This document shows, piece by piece, positions 7,183 through 14,528 of a stretch of DNA of 22,352 nt (positions within the stretch are counted from its first letter, which is position 1; every line of letters begins with the position of its first letter). The position numbers and the translations under genes are program-made. The notes under the pieces are model-generated. The model did not search any database, was not told the DNA's origin, and was given only the letters and a program-made list of their open reading frames with translations. The stretch spans positions 1-22,352 of the forward strand of contig CAZTCQ010000042.1 in the NCBI GenBank assembly GCA_964612525.1. The letters run 5' to 3'. The DNA comes from JAGNRR01 sp964612525 (GTDB lineage: Bacteria > Bacteroidota > Bacteroidia > Chitinophagales > Chitinophagaceae).

Positions 7183-9110
7183 ATGAGAAAGATTTTAGCG
7201 GTTTTAGGCATAATTATAATTTCAGCACAAAGTTTATCAGCACAACTAATTCAAGGATTCGACACAATTTGTGTCAACACGCCTATCCAATTGAACACCA
7301 CCCTCAAAGGAGCNNNNNNNNNNNNNNNNNNNNNNNNNNNNNNNNNNNNNNNNNNNNNNNNNNNNNNNNNNNNNNNNNNNNNNNNNNNNNNNNNNNNNNN
7401 NNNNNNNNNNNNNATGCTGTGAATTTGGGAGATTTTGGTGGGGTGATTAGCGAAAACCCAAAAGGACTTTGGTTTGAGCAAGATGGAGATGGCTGGCATG
7501 CTTTCTTAGCCGCAGGAAATGGGCCCTTAAATTCACAAATTGTCCGTTTTGATTTTGGATCTGATCTAAGTTCAGTGCCTACGGTAACGGATTTAGGTAA
7601 TTTAGGAGGACTGATTATCAACCCGCAAGACATGTACATTTTCGAAGAAGCGGGTATGTGGTATGGCTTTACGAATTCAGGTTTTACGGGTGACCTTGTA
7701 AGAATGAACTTTGGTGCCGATTTAAGCGGTGTGCCGACTATTTTAACTATTCCTAATTTGGGCGTTCCTCCCTTGGGACTTGGTTTTCCAACAGGTTTCT
7801 GGCCGGCTTTTGATGGTACAGATTGGTATTTGTTCGTCTGTAATGCTATTACGTCTTCTGTGGTTCGTTTAGATTTTGGAAACACCCTAACCAATGCGAA
7901 TCCAAGTTCTACTGACTTAGGAGATTTTGGAGGTGTTTTGACAACACCTCGCGATATTAGTATTATTAAGGACTGTGATACTTGGTATGGTTTTGTTACC
8001 AATGAAGGTTCTGACAATATTGTACGTTTAGAATTTACAGATACCTTAGATGGGCCGCCTACGGCCACTAACCTAGGCAATTTTGGAGACTTTGATGATC
8101 CAATTTACCTCACTCACTTTAGAAGAACTCGAGATAACATTTTTGCATTTACGGCCAACAATGGCAGTAATTCCATTTCTCGAATTGAATTCAATACATG
8201 CACGGTGCCAGACGTTCCCTTTGCTATTTTTGAAACTCCACCTCCAGTAACCTATGACCAGCCAGGAATTTACAATGTTTATTTAGCTATTGATGAAGGT
8301 TTGCCGAGTATGCAAGTGGAATGTAAGCAAATCACGGTGCTGCCGACTCCTTTACTTCAAATCCAAAACGACACCCTTCTTTGCTTGGGAGATACGCTTC
8401 TTGTAACAGCGAATGGTCAAGGGTTAAATAGCTTGCTTTGGTCTCCGACCTACAACATGTTTCCTCCTACCGGTGATACTGAGTCAGTGGTAATTTACCC
8501 AAGAGAAAATTTTAAGTACGATATCGAAATGATCTTTTTAAAAGGTGGTTGTATTGTGGATACTAGCTTAACTATAACAGTCAGCCAAGTTACGGCTGAC
8601 GCAGGAAAAGATATTGTTGTTGGAGATGGCGCCTTTACTACTTTAGGCGGTCCAAGACTTTCTTATGGTTCTGAATATTCTTACGTTTGGTCTCCTGCTC
8701 GGTTTTTAGACGACCCTAGAATAGCTAATCCGCGGGTAGATCCCTTGTTTTCACAATTTTACACCTTAGAGGTTACCAACGACTCAACAGGTTGTGTAGC
8801 GCGAGATAGCGTATATGTCTTCAACGAATGCGTTGATATCAGTTTACCGAATGCTTTTAACCCAGTGAGTAATATTCCAACCAATAGAAAATTTGGCATT
8901 GAAAACAATCAGCTATTTAAGTTGAATTATTTCAGAATCTTCAACCGTTGGGGTAATCTAATTTTTGAAACCACGCTGCCTAACGTGACTTGGGATGGTA
9001 CGTTTGAAAATATTCCTGCGCCGAGCGGCACGTACGTCTGGATTGTAGACGGTGAATGCAGTAATGGTAAACGTATTCAAAAACAAGGCAACGTATTCTT
9101 AGTGCGTTAA
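7183..9110 (+). CDS. Secreted beta-propeller-like protein with T9SS type B sorting domain (interrupted by assembly gap)
   Basis: The 5' part encodes a signal peptide (MRKILAVLGIIIISAQSLSAQ) and about 43 residues before the N run. The 3' part continues in a different nominal frame from 7416 for 564 residues, so the two pieces make one gene only if the true gap length is not exactly 100. After the gap come about five tandem units of 50-58 residues, each beginning like NLGDFGG and ending like IVRFDF or LVRMNF (to about 8190), resembling beta-propeller blades. PKD- or Ig-like segments follow (to about 8820). The C-terminal region, with NAFNPVSN, IFNRWGNLIFE, WDGTF and GTYVWIV, matches the gliding-motility-associated type B signal. 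It should be exported by the Sec and type IX systems to the cell surface or outside. Ligand or substrate is unknown. Confidence 0.85.
7314..7413. other. Assembly gap of 100 N
   Basis: An unbroken run of exactly 100 N, the usual placeholder for a scaffold join of unknown size. It interrupts the propeller/T9SS gene, whose reading frame does not match across a literal 100-base gap. Confidence 0.99.
7416..8190 (+). repeat. Tandem intragenic repeat, about five units of roughly 150-175 bases
   Basis: Units start with related codons for (N/D)LG(D/N)(F/L)GG, then a W-Y/H-F/G core (GWHAF, MWYGF, DWYLF, TWYGF, NIFAF) and end with an (I/V/L)(V/S)R(F/M/L/I)(D/N/E)F block followed by a loop such as DLSSVPT. 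Protein similarity is obvious and DNA similarity is moderate. The pattern suggests duplicated propeller blades. Further units may be missing in the gap. Confidence 0.7.
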
Positions 9111-9167
9111 ACCGCTGGATTTCTGGCGTGTCTGAGCTAAGCTAAACTTTAAAATTAAAACTTACAA

Positions 9168-9920
9168 ATGATGAAAAATACATTCTTATTACTTTGCTTG
9201 TCCTTTATTTCTTTGGGTTCTTTTGCCCAGTCAGCAGCTGATTTTGTCAGTAAAGGAAATGCCGCTAAAGCCAACATGAAAGAAAGCTTGGCGCTTGACT
9301 ACTACAAAAAAGCAATTGCCAAAGACAAGAAAAACGACGCCGCTTATGCAGGCGCTAGTCTCATGTATTCTCGAATTGGGAATCGTCAAAAAACTAAAAA
9401 AAGTAAAATTGCTTTTTTCAAAGCAGCAAAATCCCATGCTATGGTGGCTCTAAAATTAAAATCAACAAGTTCGTTCAACTATTATACGGCGGCAGTAGCA
9501 ATGGGGCGAATGGCTTTAATTTCTGGTTCAAAAGCTAAGGTGGCAGCATCACGAGATATAAAGAAATATGCTGAAAAAGCAATAAAATTAAATCCTAAGA
9601 ACGCAGCGGCTTGGAATGTATTAGGCAAATGGAACTATGCTGTTTCTAATTTAAATTTTGCAGAAAAAGCGGCAGCAAATATGCTTTTCGGTGGACTACC
9701 CGATGGCGACATTAATAAAGCAGTTAAAGCTTTTGAAAAATCGAAAGCAATTGATCCGGCGTATGTTCTAAATTATCTTGACCTTGGAAAAGCCTACGCT
9801 CAACAAAACAAAAAAAGTTTGGCCAAGCAAATGCTTCAAAAAGGTTTAAAAAAATCGAACAAGATGTATGATGATGCAGGATTTAAGAAAGAAATGAAAA
9901 GTCTTCTTTCTAAACTATAA
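9168..9920 (+). CDS. Periplasmic TPR protein resembling the RMDN (regulator of microtubule dynamics) family
   Basis: The product has 250 residues with a signal peptide (ending near SLGSFAQ, residue 21). Helical TPR-like units follow: LALDYYKKAIAKDKKNDAAY at about 41-60, KYAEKAIKLNPKNAAAWNVLG at about 133-153, and AVKAFEKSKAIDPAYVLNYLD at about 185-205. The block from AMGRMALISGSKAK through AWNVLGKWNYAVSNLNFAEK to LFGGLPDGD resembles, from memory, the conserved core of RMDN/FAM82 proteins, which also read LGRW-Y-VS-L followed by a short LF-x-PP loop. Two ATGs (9168 and 9171) are adjacent and either could be the start. The gene lies 57 bases after the T9SS gene. Its stop overlaps the stop of the convergent MATE gene by 6 bases. 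The biochemical role is unknown; a scaffold is likely from the fold. Confidence 0.8.
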   Translation: MMKNTFLLLCLSFISLGSFAQSAADFVSKGNAAKANMKESLALDYYKKAIAKDKKNDAAYAGASLMYSRIGNRQKTKKSKIAFFKAAKSHAMVALKLKSTSSFNYYTAAVAMGRMALISGSKAKVAASRDIKKYAEKAIKLNPKNAAAWNVLGKWNYAVSNLNFAEKAAANMLFGGLPDGDINKAVKAFEKSKAIDPAYVLNYLDLGKAYAQQNKKSLAKQMLQKGLKKSNKMYDDAGFKKEMKSLLSKL

Positions 9921-11285
9921 ATCTGTCTTGGGTATCCATTTTTTTGAATGGATGTAAATTCCGCTTAGGAGCAACATAAGTGCCCAATAAACATATTCTG
10001 AAGTCCACGCTACCCAAAGCGCGGGCTTTTGTTTTTCTATCACAAAGTAGCAAAAAAGAATGTAAACCAAAATTGTGAGAGTTTCATAAATCAAACTTCG
10101 CCTTGTATCTCCTAGCCCTAAAACGGCATTAAAGTAAATAATACTAAAACTAAAAATTAGCGCGGCCAGAAGCACCACAAAAAATGCAGGAGTTGCTAAA
10201 GAAACTATAAGTTCATCTTGAGTATAAAGACTCAAGAAATCATGGTGATTCACGAATAAAATGCTTACCACAATCAATGTATATGAAATGCTCAAGAGGC
10301 ATATCTTTTTGGTCAAGGGGACTATTTCGTCATACTTTTTTTGTCCGTACAAATTACTTACTAGGGAGTTGGTAGTGTTGGATAAGGCCCAAACGAAAAT
10401 TCCCAGTAAGCCATAAGCCGAACGAATAATTTGAGAAGCACCTAATTCTCGCTCTCCCAGATGTTCTATAAATATAAAAAAGACCTCCCAAGCTCCAATG
10501 CTAATGAAGTACTGTAGCATCAGCGGACTTGAGGTAGAAAGGCAACTCCACAATTCAGCTAATTTAAACTTTTGAAAAACTTTTATTTTGAACGCCTTAA
10601 AGTGATTCGCATAAAAAATTATACAAAAAACTACTAGAAAAAATATAACTTCTGCTAGTACTGAGGCTATGGCAGCTCCCTCAATACCCAGTTCTGGAAA
10701 CGGACCATGGCCAAAAATCAAGAAATAATCTAAGGCAATGTTGATCAGCGTTTGCCCAAGAGTTCCCCACAGCATATAAGAAGTTTTATTGACCGCGATA
10801 TAGAGCATATTGCCCAGGTGCGCTAAAAACAAAAACGGTAAGCCCAAAATCCGGATGGCTATAAATTGTTTTGAAAGCTCCTTGACAATCTCATTCCGAA
10901 CACTGAAATCGAAAAAAACATCTGAGAAGAGAAATGAAACTCCCATCAAAAAAACCGTTGTAACTAAACCGATTTGAACACCAGCACTAAAAACTGAGCC
11001 AACTCCCTTAGCCTCATTCTTTCCTGCTTTACGGCTCATAAGCATGAGAAAACCACTAGCCAAACCAAAACAAATCATAGCGTAGACTAGGTAATAAATA
11101 CCGGCCAATCCAGCCACAGAAAGTGCTTCTTTGCCCAACACCAATCCGTCACTAGACTGATAATTGCCTAAAAAAATTGAATTAGCCAAAATACTAATTT
11201 GCGGGATCATAACAGCTAGAGACATTGGAAGTGCAACTCCTAAAATCTGTTTGTACGTACTATTGGCTGTTAATGCTGGTTTCAC
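9915..11285 (-). CDS. MATE-family multidrug/sodium antiporter
   Basis: A 456-residue inner-membrane protein with about 12 hydrophobic segments, arranged as two similar halves. The N-terminal helix (GVALPMSLAVMIPQ) and the following ANSIFLG are typical of MATE transporters, as is the second-half start near residue 240 (LSTSSPLMLQYFI). These proteins use a sodium or proton gradient to export cationic or aromatic compounds. Its substrate is unknown. The start is GTG at 11285, because an in-frame TAA lies directly upstream and no earlier ATG fits. A TAGATTTA box lies 22 bases upstream. It is divergent from the DUF3822 gene and convergent with the RMDN-like gene, with the stop codons overlapping. 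Confidence 0.9.
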   Translation of the reverse strand: MKPALTANSTYKQILGVALPMSLAVMIPQISILANSIFLGNYQSSDGLVLGKEALSVAGLAGIYYLVYAMICFGLASGFLMLMSRKAGKNEAKGVGSVFSAGVQIGLVTTVFLMGVSFLFSDVFFDFSVRNEIVKELSKQFIAIRILGLPFLFLAHLGNMLYIAVNKTSYMLWGTLGQTLINIALDYFLIFGHGPFPELGIEGAAIASVLAEVIFFLVVFCIIFYANHFKAFKIKVFQKFKLAELWSCLSTSSPLMLQYFISIGAWEVFFIFIEHLGERELGASQIIRSAYGLLGIFVWALSNTTNSLVSNLYGQKKYDEIVPLTKKICLLSISYTLIVVSILFVNHHDFLSLYTQDELIVSLATPAFFVVLLAALIFSFSIIYFNAVLGLGDTRRSLIYETLTILVYILFCYFVIEKQKPALWVAWTSEYVYWALMLLLSGIYIHSKKWIPKTDL

Positions 11286-11307
11286 GGCTTAAAAAGGAAT
11301 GTAATAC

Positions 11308-11315
11308 TAAATCTA
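11308..11315 (-). promoter_or_regulatory. Candidate -7 box for the MATE gene
   Basis: On the minus strand the box reads TAGATTTA, fitting TAnnTTT(G/A), and lies 22 bases before the GTG start in the 78-base divergent gap. Confidence 0.4.
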
Positions 11316-11363
11316 ATTATTGAACTAAATAAATTATTATTGTAGTGAATTAGGTCCCTTATT

Positions 11364-12203
11364 TTGAAGAATATTACATCAATTAATAGCAAAAGGTTTT
11401 CATTGAAGAACACTAAACCTTATGATGCCTTTATTTGGCTCGGTAAAAACTTCATTCAATTGGCGGTCACCAATACTGAGCATAGCAAAGTAGAAGTTGT
11501 CAAAACATTTGAAAAAGAAGATGGTCAAATAAATAAAACCGAAGCAGTTTCGGTATTTAATGATTCACTCGTTTCCAAAGCAACTCATAGTTTCATTGGG
11601 ATAGAAAGTAATGAGTTTACATTGATTCCTAATTCGCTCTTCGAAGAAAAAAGCAAAAAAGATTACTTAGACACTATTTATTCTATTGATGCGGATAAGA
11701 AAGTACGGACCCAAAATATTATTCCTATTAAAGCAACATCTATTTTTAGTATAAAAACGGGTACGGAAATTTTGCTCACTAGCTCACTCAACCAATCCAA
11801 AATACTGCATGCTCCTAGTGCACTACTAGTGGCCTATCAGCAACTGATTCCACCGAATAAACGTTTTATTAGTTTTATTCGTCTACAAGAAAACGAAATG
11901 CTGCTATCTATTTTTGACACTAAAAAATTGCTTCTTCATACAGCCTTTCCGGTTGAAACCATTGACGATGCACTTTATTATTACTTAAATGCCTTAGAAC
12001 AATTGGGAATAGACAGAAAAAAAATATCAGCTAGTTTACTCGGAAACCATCCTGATTTAGAAACCCTATTGCAAAAATTAATTAGCAATGTTGAAAGCTG
12101 CAAACTCGTCAATCGATTACCGACTCTGCAGTATGATGATGAGGTTTTCAGTCAGCCCACACACCACTTCTTTAATTTATTTTCACTTATGTTATGCGCA
12201 TAA
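11364..12203 (+). CDS. DUF3822-family protein, predicted actin/hexokinase-like fold
   Basis: A 279-residue protein matching, from memory, the Bacteroidota DUF3822 family: an N-terminal strand pair (AFIWLGKNFIQLAV), a central PSALLVAYQQLI segment, then a second lobe with ISASLLGNHPDLETLLQKL and a C-terminal HHFFNLFSLMLCA. The family commonly sits just before rsmD and coaD, as here, and its function is not established to my knowledge. The stop overlaps the rsmD start by 10 bases, implying translational coupling. No ATG is available near the N-terminus: TTG at 11364 is the most upstream candidate after an in-frame TGA at 11346, and TTG at 11403 is an alternative. A TATTTTG sequence (11360-11366) overlaps the first TTG and could be the promoter box, which would favour the later start. 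Confidence 0.8.
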   Translation: MKNITSINSKRFSLKNTKPYDAFIWLGKNFIQLAVTNTEHSKVEVVKTFEKEDGQINKTEAVSVFNDSLVSKATHSFIGIESNEFTLIPNSLFEEKSKKDYLDTIYSIDADKKVRTQNIIPIKATSIFSIKTGTEILLTSSLNQSKILHAPSALLVAYQQLIPPNKRFISFIRLQENEMLLSIFDTKKLLLHTAFPVETIDDALYYYLNALEQLGIDRKKISASLLGNHPDLETLLQKLISNVESCKLVNRLPTLQYDDEVFSQPTHHFFNLFSLMLCA

Positions 12204-12739
12204 TCAGCGGAAGTTTGGGAGGGCGAAGAATCAGCCCGCCCTCCAAAATGCCTCATACTAGGCCCACCACCGATATTGCTAAAGAAGGCTTGTTCAACAC
12301 TCTTCAGCATTTAATTGACTTTGACGGCATTCACAGTTTAGACCTATTTGGTGGCACAGGTTGCATATCTTATGAGTTATATTCACGTGGCGCAGAAAAA
12401 CTAACCTTGATTGAGAAAGATAAAAAAATGGCTGCCTTTATTAAAAAAAATATTGAAACGCTCCAGATTGAAAATACCCAAGTCATCTTACAAGATGTTT
12501 TTAAATACATAAACAGTTGTACAGAAGAATACGATTTTATCTTCGCCGGACCACCCTACGCTTTGGCAACTATAGATGAAATACCAAACCTAATCTTCGA
12601 AAAAAAATTAGTCCGAGGAAAAGGAATTTTTATTTTAGAACATACTCCGCGAAACAATTATGAAAAGCACCCTAATTTTTTCAAGGTAAAAAACTATGGT
12701 ACGACCCTCTTTAGTTTTTTTGAAAACAAAGAAGATTAA
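12194..12739 (+). CDS. rsmD: 16S rRNA (guanine(966)-N2)-methyltransferase RsmD, with altered catalytic motif
   Basis: Predicted to methylate G966 of 16S rRNA (E. coli numbering) in the small subunit using S-adenosylmethionine. The N-terminus MRIISGSLGGRRI and the RPTTDIAKEGLFNTL segment are diagnostic. Motif I is LDLFGGTGCISYELYSRG (49-66), followed by the acidic IEKD. The catalytic D/NPPY/F motif instead reads FAGPPYA (residues 117-123, GGA at 12548-12550), so the usual acidic or amide residue is glycine. The length of 181 residues is typical. It overlaps the DUF3822 gene by 10 bases, and coaD follows after 16 bases. Either activity is reduced or the backbone arrangement tolerates glycine; sequence alone cannot decide. 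Confidence 0.9.
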   Translation: MRIISGSLGGRRISPPSKMPHTRPTTDIAKEGLFNTLQHLIDFDGIHSLDLFGGTGCISYELYSRGAEKLTLIEKDKKMAAFIKKNIETLQIENTQVILQDVFKYINSCTEEYDFIFAGPPYALATIDEIPNLIFEKKLVRGKGIFILEHTPRNNYEKHPNFFKVKNYGTTLFSFFENKED

Positions 12740-12751
12740 ATCGTACTTTTA
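12719..12751 (+). promoter_or_regulatory. Promoter of coaD, inside the end of rsmD; leaderless
   Basis: TTTG (12719-12722), a 21-base spacer, then TACTTTTA (12744-12751) match the Bacteroidota -33/-7 pattern. The -7 box ends 4 bases before the GTG start of coaD. The -33 element lies in the last codons of rsmD. Confidence 0.6.
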
Positions 12752-12755
12752 GGCT

Positions 12756-13223
12756 GTGAAAATTTGTGTATTTCCTGGTACGTTTGATCCCTTAACTCTT
12801 GGTCATAAAGATATTATTTTAAGAGCGCGACCGTTATTTGACAAAATTATTATTGGCATCGGCCTGAACTCTTCCAAGAAACCAATGTTTTCAGTAGAGC
12901 AACGGCTAGAATGGATAAATGATGTTTTTGCCTACGATGATGGTGTAAGCGCACAGTCCTATGAAGGATTGACCATTGATTTTTGCAAAAAAGAAAAAGC
13001 TGAATTCATATTACGAGGAATTCGCTACGTAGCCGATTTTGAATATGAGCGTGCCATCGCCGATATGAATGCCATGCTTGCTGATGAAATAGAGACTATT
13101 TTCCTAACGAGTTCCTCAAAGTTTGCTTCTTTCTCTTCCACCTTGGTTAGAGATGTTTATAAGAATGGTGGTGACGTAAGCCCATTTATTCCAGAGGAAG
13201 TAAAACTGACGGATAGCCAATAA
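12756..13223 (+). CDS. coaD: Phosphopantetheine adenylyltransferase
   Basis: Catalyses ATP plus 4'-phosphopantetheine to dephospho-CoA and pyrophosphate, the penultimate step of coenzyme A synthesis, in the cytoplasm. The nucleotidyltransferase motif GTFDPLTLGH is at residues 8-17 (T9 and H17 correspond to the nucleotide-binding Thr and His). K41, RGIRYVADFEYE and the SSTLVRDV motif near residue 130 are all present. The 155-residue length is normal. GTG at 12756 is the only start that gives the standard MKICVFPGTFDP N-terminus. It follows rsmD by 16 bases but has a good promoter of its own. The next gene starts 3 bases after its stop. Confidence 0.95.
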   Translation: MKICVFPGTFDPLTLGHKDIILRARPLFDKIIIGIGLNSSKKPMFSVEQRLEWINDVFAYDDGVSAQSYEGLTIDFCKKEKAEFILRGIRYVADFEYERAIADMNAMLADEIETIFLTSSSKFASFSSTLVRDVYKNGGDVSPFIPEEVKLTDSQ

Positions 13224-13226
13224 ATC

Positions 13227-14414
13227 ATGAACCCGATTTTACAATTTATTGAAAGCGTTGAAAAGTCTCTTAAAAACGATACATTCATTCAACTCAGATT
13301 GGGTGATTATCGAGGAGCAGATTCAGAGTTAAAAAAAATAATTATAAAACGAGTATTGATTAAAAAAAAGGATCATCTCTCTTTTGTTCAGCGATATAAG
13401 ACCCAAGACATAACTAAAAATTATAATCTTGAAACAGCTCTTCTCGAACTTAAAAATAGCATGAGTCATACTACTTTCTGTTTCGCGCAACTTTTGACCA
13501 GTACCGAAGATATAAGTTTACAGGCGAATAGATCCAACTCATTTATCATAAAGAAGTCGGCACCAAGCAGCACAAAGATTCCATCACGCGATCATGACCA
13601 AATAAAAAACAGAAAAATAACTGCTACCAAGAAACATTACTTACACACTCTTGGAATAACAGATGGCACGGGCAGAGTTCGGCCTAAGGGGATGGACAAA
13701 TACAAACAGATAAATCATTATATAGAACTCTTGAGTTCGTTACTCAAAGAACTTCCAACGGACAGAGAATTGCATATCGTAGACATGGGTTCAGGCAAAG
13801 GATATTTAAGTTTCGCCCTATTTGATTACCTACAAAATACTCTCAAGCTTCCCGTAAAACTCACAGGAGTGGAATTCCGCCAAGACTTGGTTGATTTATG
13901 TAATAAAATTGCCAAGGAATCAAAATTCTCAAATTTGCAGTTTGTTCAAGACACAATTGAAAATTACAAATCCGATAAAAAAATAGACGTACTGATTGCC
14001 CTGCACGCATGTGATACGGCTACAGACGATGCGATTCACAAAGGCATAAGTCATAATGCTGAATTAATCATTACGGCACCCTGCTGCCACAAACAAATTC
14101 GAAAAGAAATGACACGCTGCACGGCTAATAAAGAATTATCTTCTCTACTGTCGCATGGAATTTTTATAGAGCGACAGGCTGAAATGGTGACCGATAATCT
14201 AAGAGCTCTCTACTTAGAGAAAGCGAATTATTCAACAAAAGTATTTGAATTCATAGCCACCGAGCACACTCCCAAAAACATATTGATTACGGCCCAACAA
14301 AACACTAAAAGTACAGCTCGGTCTCAGGAAGAAATCCAGGAAGATATTGACAATACCAAAAGTCTATTTGGCATTGAGCAACACCACCTCGAAGAACTGC
14401 TGAACAACGACTAA
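13227..14414 (+). CDS. SAM-dependent methyltransferase, Methyltransf_32 (METTL25/RRNAD1-like) type
   Basis: A 395-residue protein in two parts. Residues 1-110 form an N-terminal domain with a RYKTQDITKNY segment near 56-66 that I do not recognise. A Rossmann-type methyltransferase domain follows, with motif I VDMGSGKGYLSF (185-196), an acidic motif II in LTGVEFRQDLV, LIALHACDTATDDAI (257-270) and TAPCCHKQIR (283-292). HAC-D and PCCH are the hallmark of the PF13679 group that includes METTL25, RRNAD1 and GSTCD; they are shared with some RNA or protein methyltransferases. The substrate is unknown. It starts 3 bases after coaD, so it is cotranscribed, and lies before bshA. Confidence 0.82.
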   Translation: MNPILQFIESVEKSLKNDTFIQLRLGDYRGADSELKKIIIKRVLIKKKDHLSFVQRYKTQDITKNYNLETALLELKNSMSHTTFCFAQLLTSTEDISLQANRSNSFIIKKSAPSSTKIPSRDHDQIKNRKITATKKHYLHTLGITDGTGRVRPKGMDKYKQINHYIELLSSLLKELPTDRELHIVDMGSGKGYLSFALFDYLQNTLKLPVKLTGVEFRQDLVDLCNKIAKESKFSNLQFVQDTIENYKSDKKIDVLIALHACDTATDDAIHKGISHNAELIITAPCCHKQIRKEMTRCTANKELSSLLSHGIFIERQAEMVTDNLRALYLEKANYSTKVFEFIATEHTPKNILITAQQNTKSTARSQEEIQEDIDNTKSLFGIEQHHLEELLNND

Positions 14415-14514
14415 CTTATAAGCCCTTCATTTATTGGAAATATTAGTTCCGTTAATGATTCAATAAACTGAAGAATTTAGAAATTTGTACAAAGGGAAGC
14501 CGTCTATTATTCTT

Positions 14515-14522
14515 TAAATTTG
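14515..14522 (+). promoter_or_regulatory. Promoter -7 box of bshA
   Basis: A perfect TAAATTTG box ends 6 bases before the ATG at 14529, suggesting a leaderless or nearly leaderless transcript. A 10-base perfect palindrome TTTGTACAAA (14484-14493) lies 21 bases upstream; its TTTG is slightly too far away to be a standard -33 element. The box also rules out a TTG start at 14520, which lies inside it. Confidence 0.55.
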
Positions 14523-14528
14523 CACCCA

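Noticed and set aside
7304..8080. A long minus-strand open frame antisense to the propeller gene, partly through the N run
   Set aside because: It arises from the repeated codon pattern of the sense gene, lacks a credible protein composition (Pro/Lys/Ser-rich shadow) and includes unknown bases.
14430..14467. Inverted repeat TTTATTG...CAATAAA upstream of bshA as a terminator
   Set aside because: The 7 bp AT-rich stem with a 24-base loop and no following T-run is too weak.
14520..14528. TTG start at 14520 for bshA
   Set aside because: It lies within the TAAATTTG box; the ATG at 14529 gives the standard BshA N-terminus.
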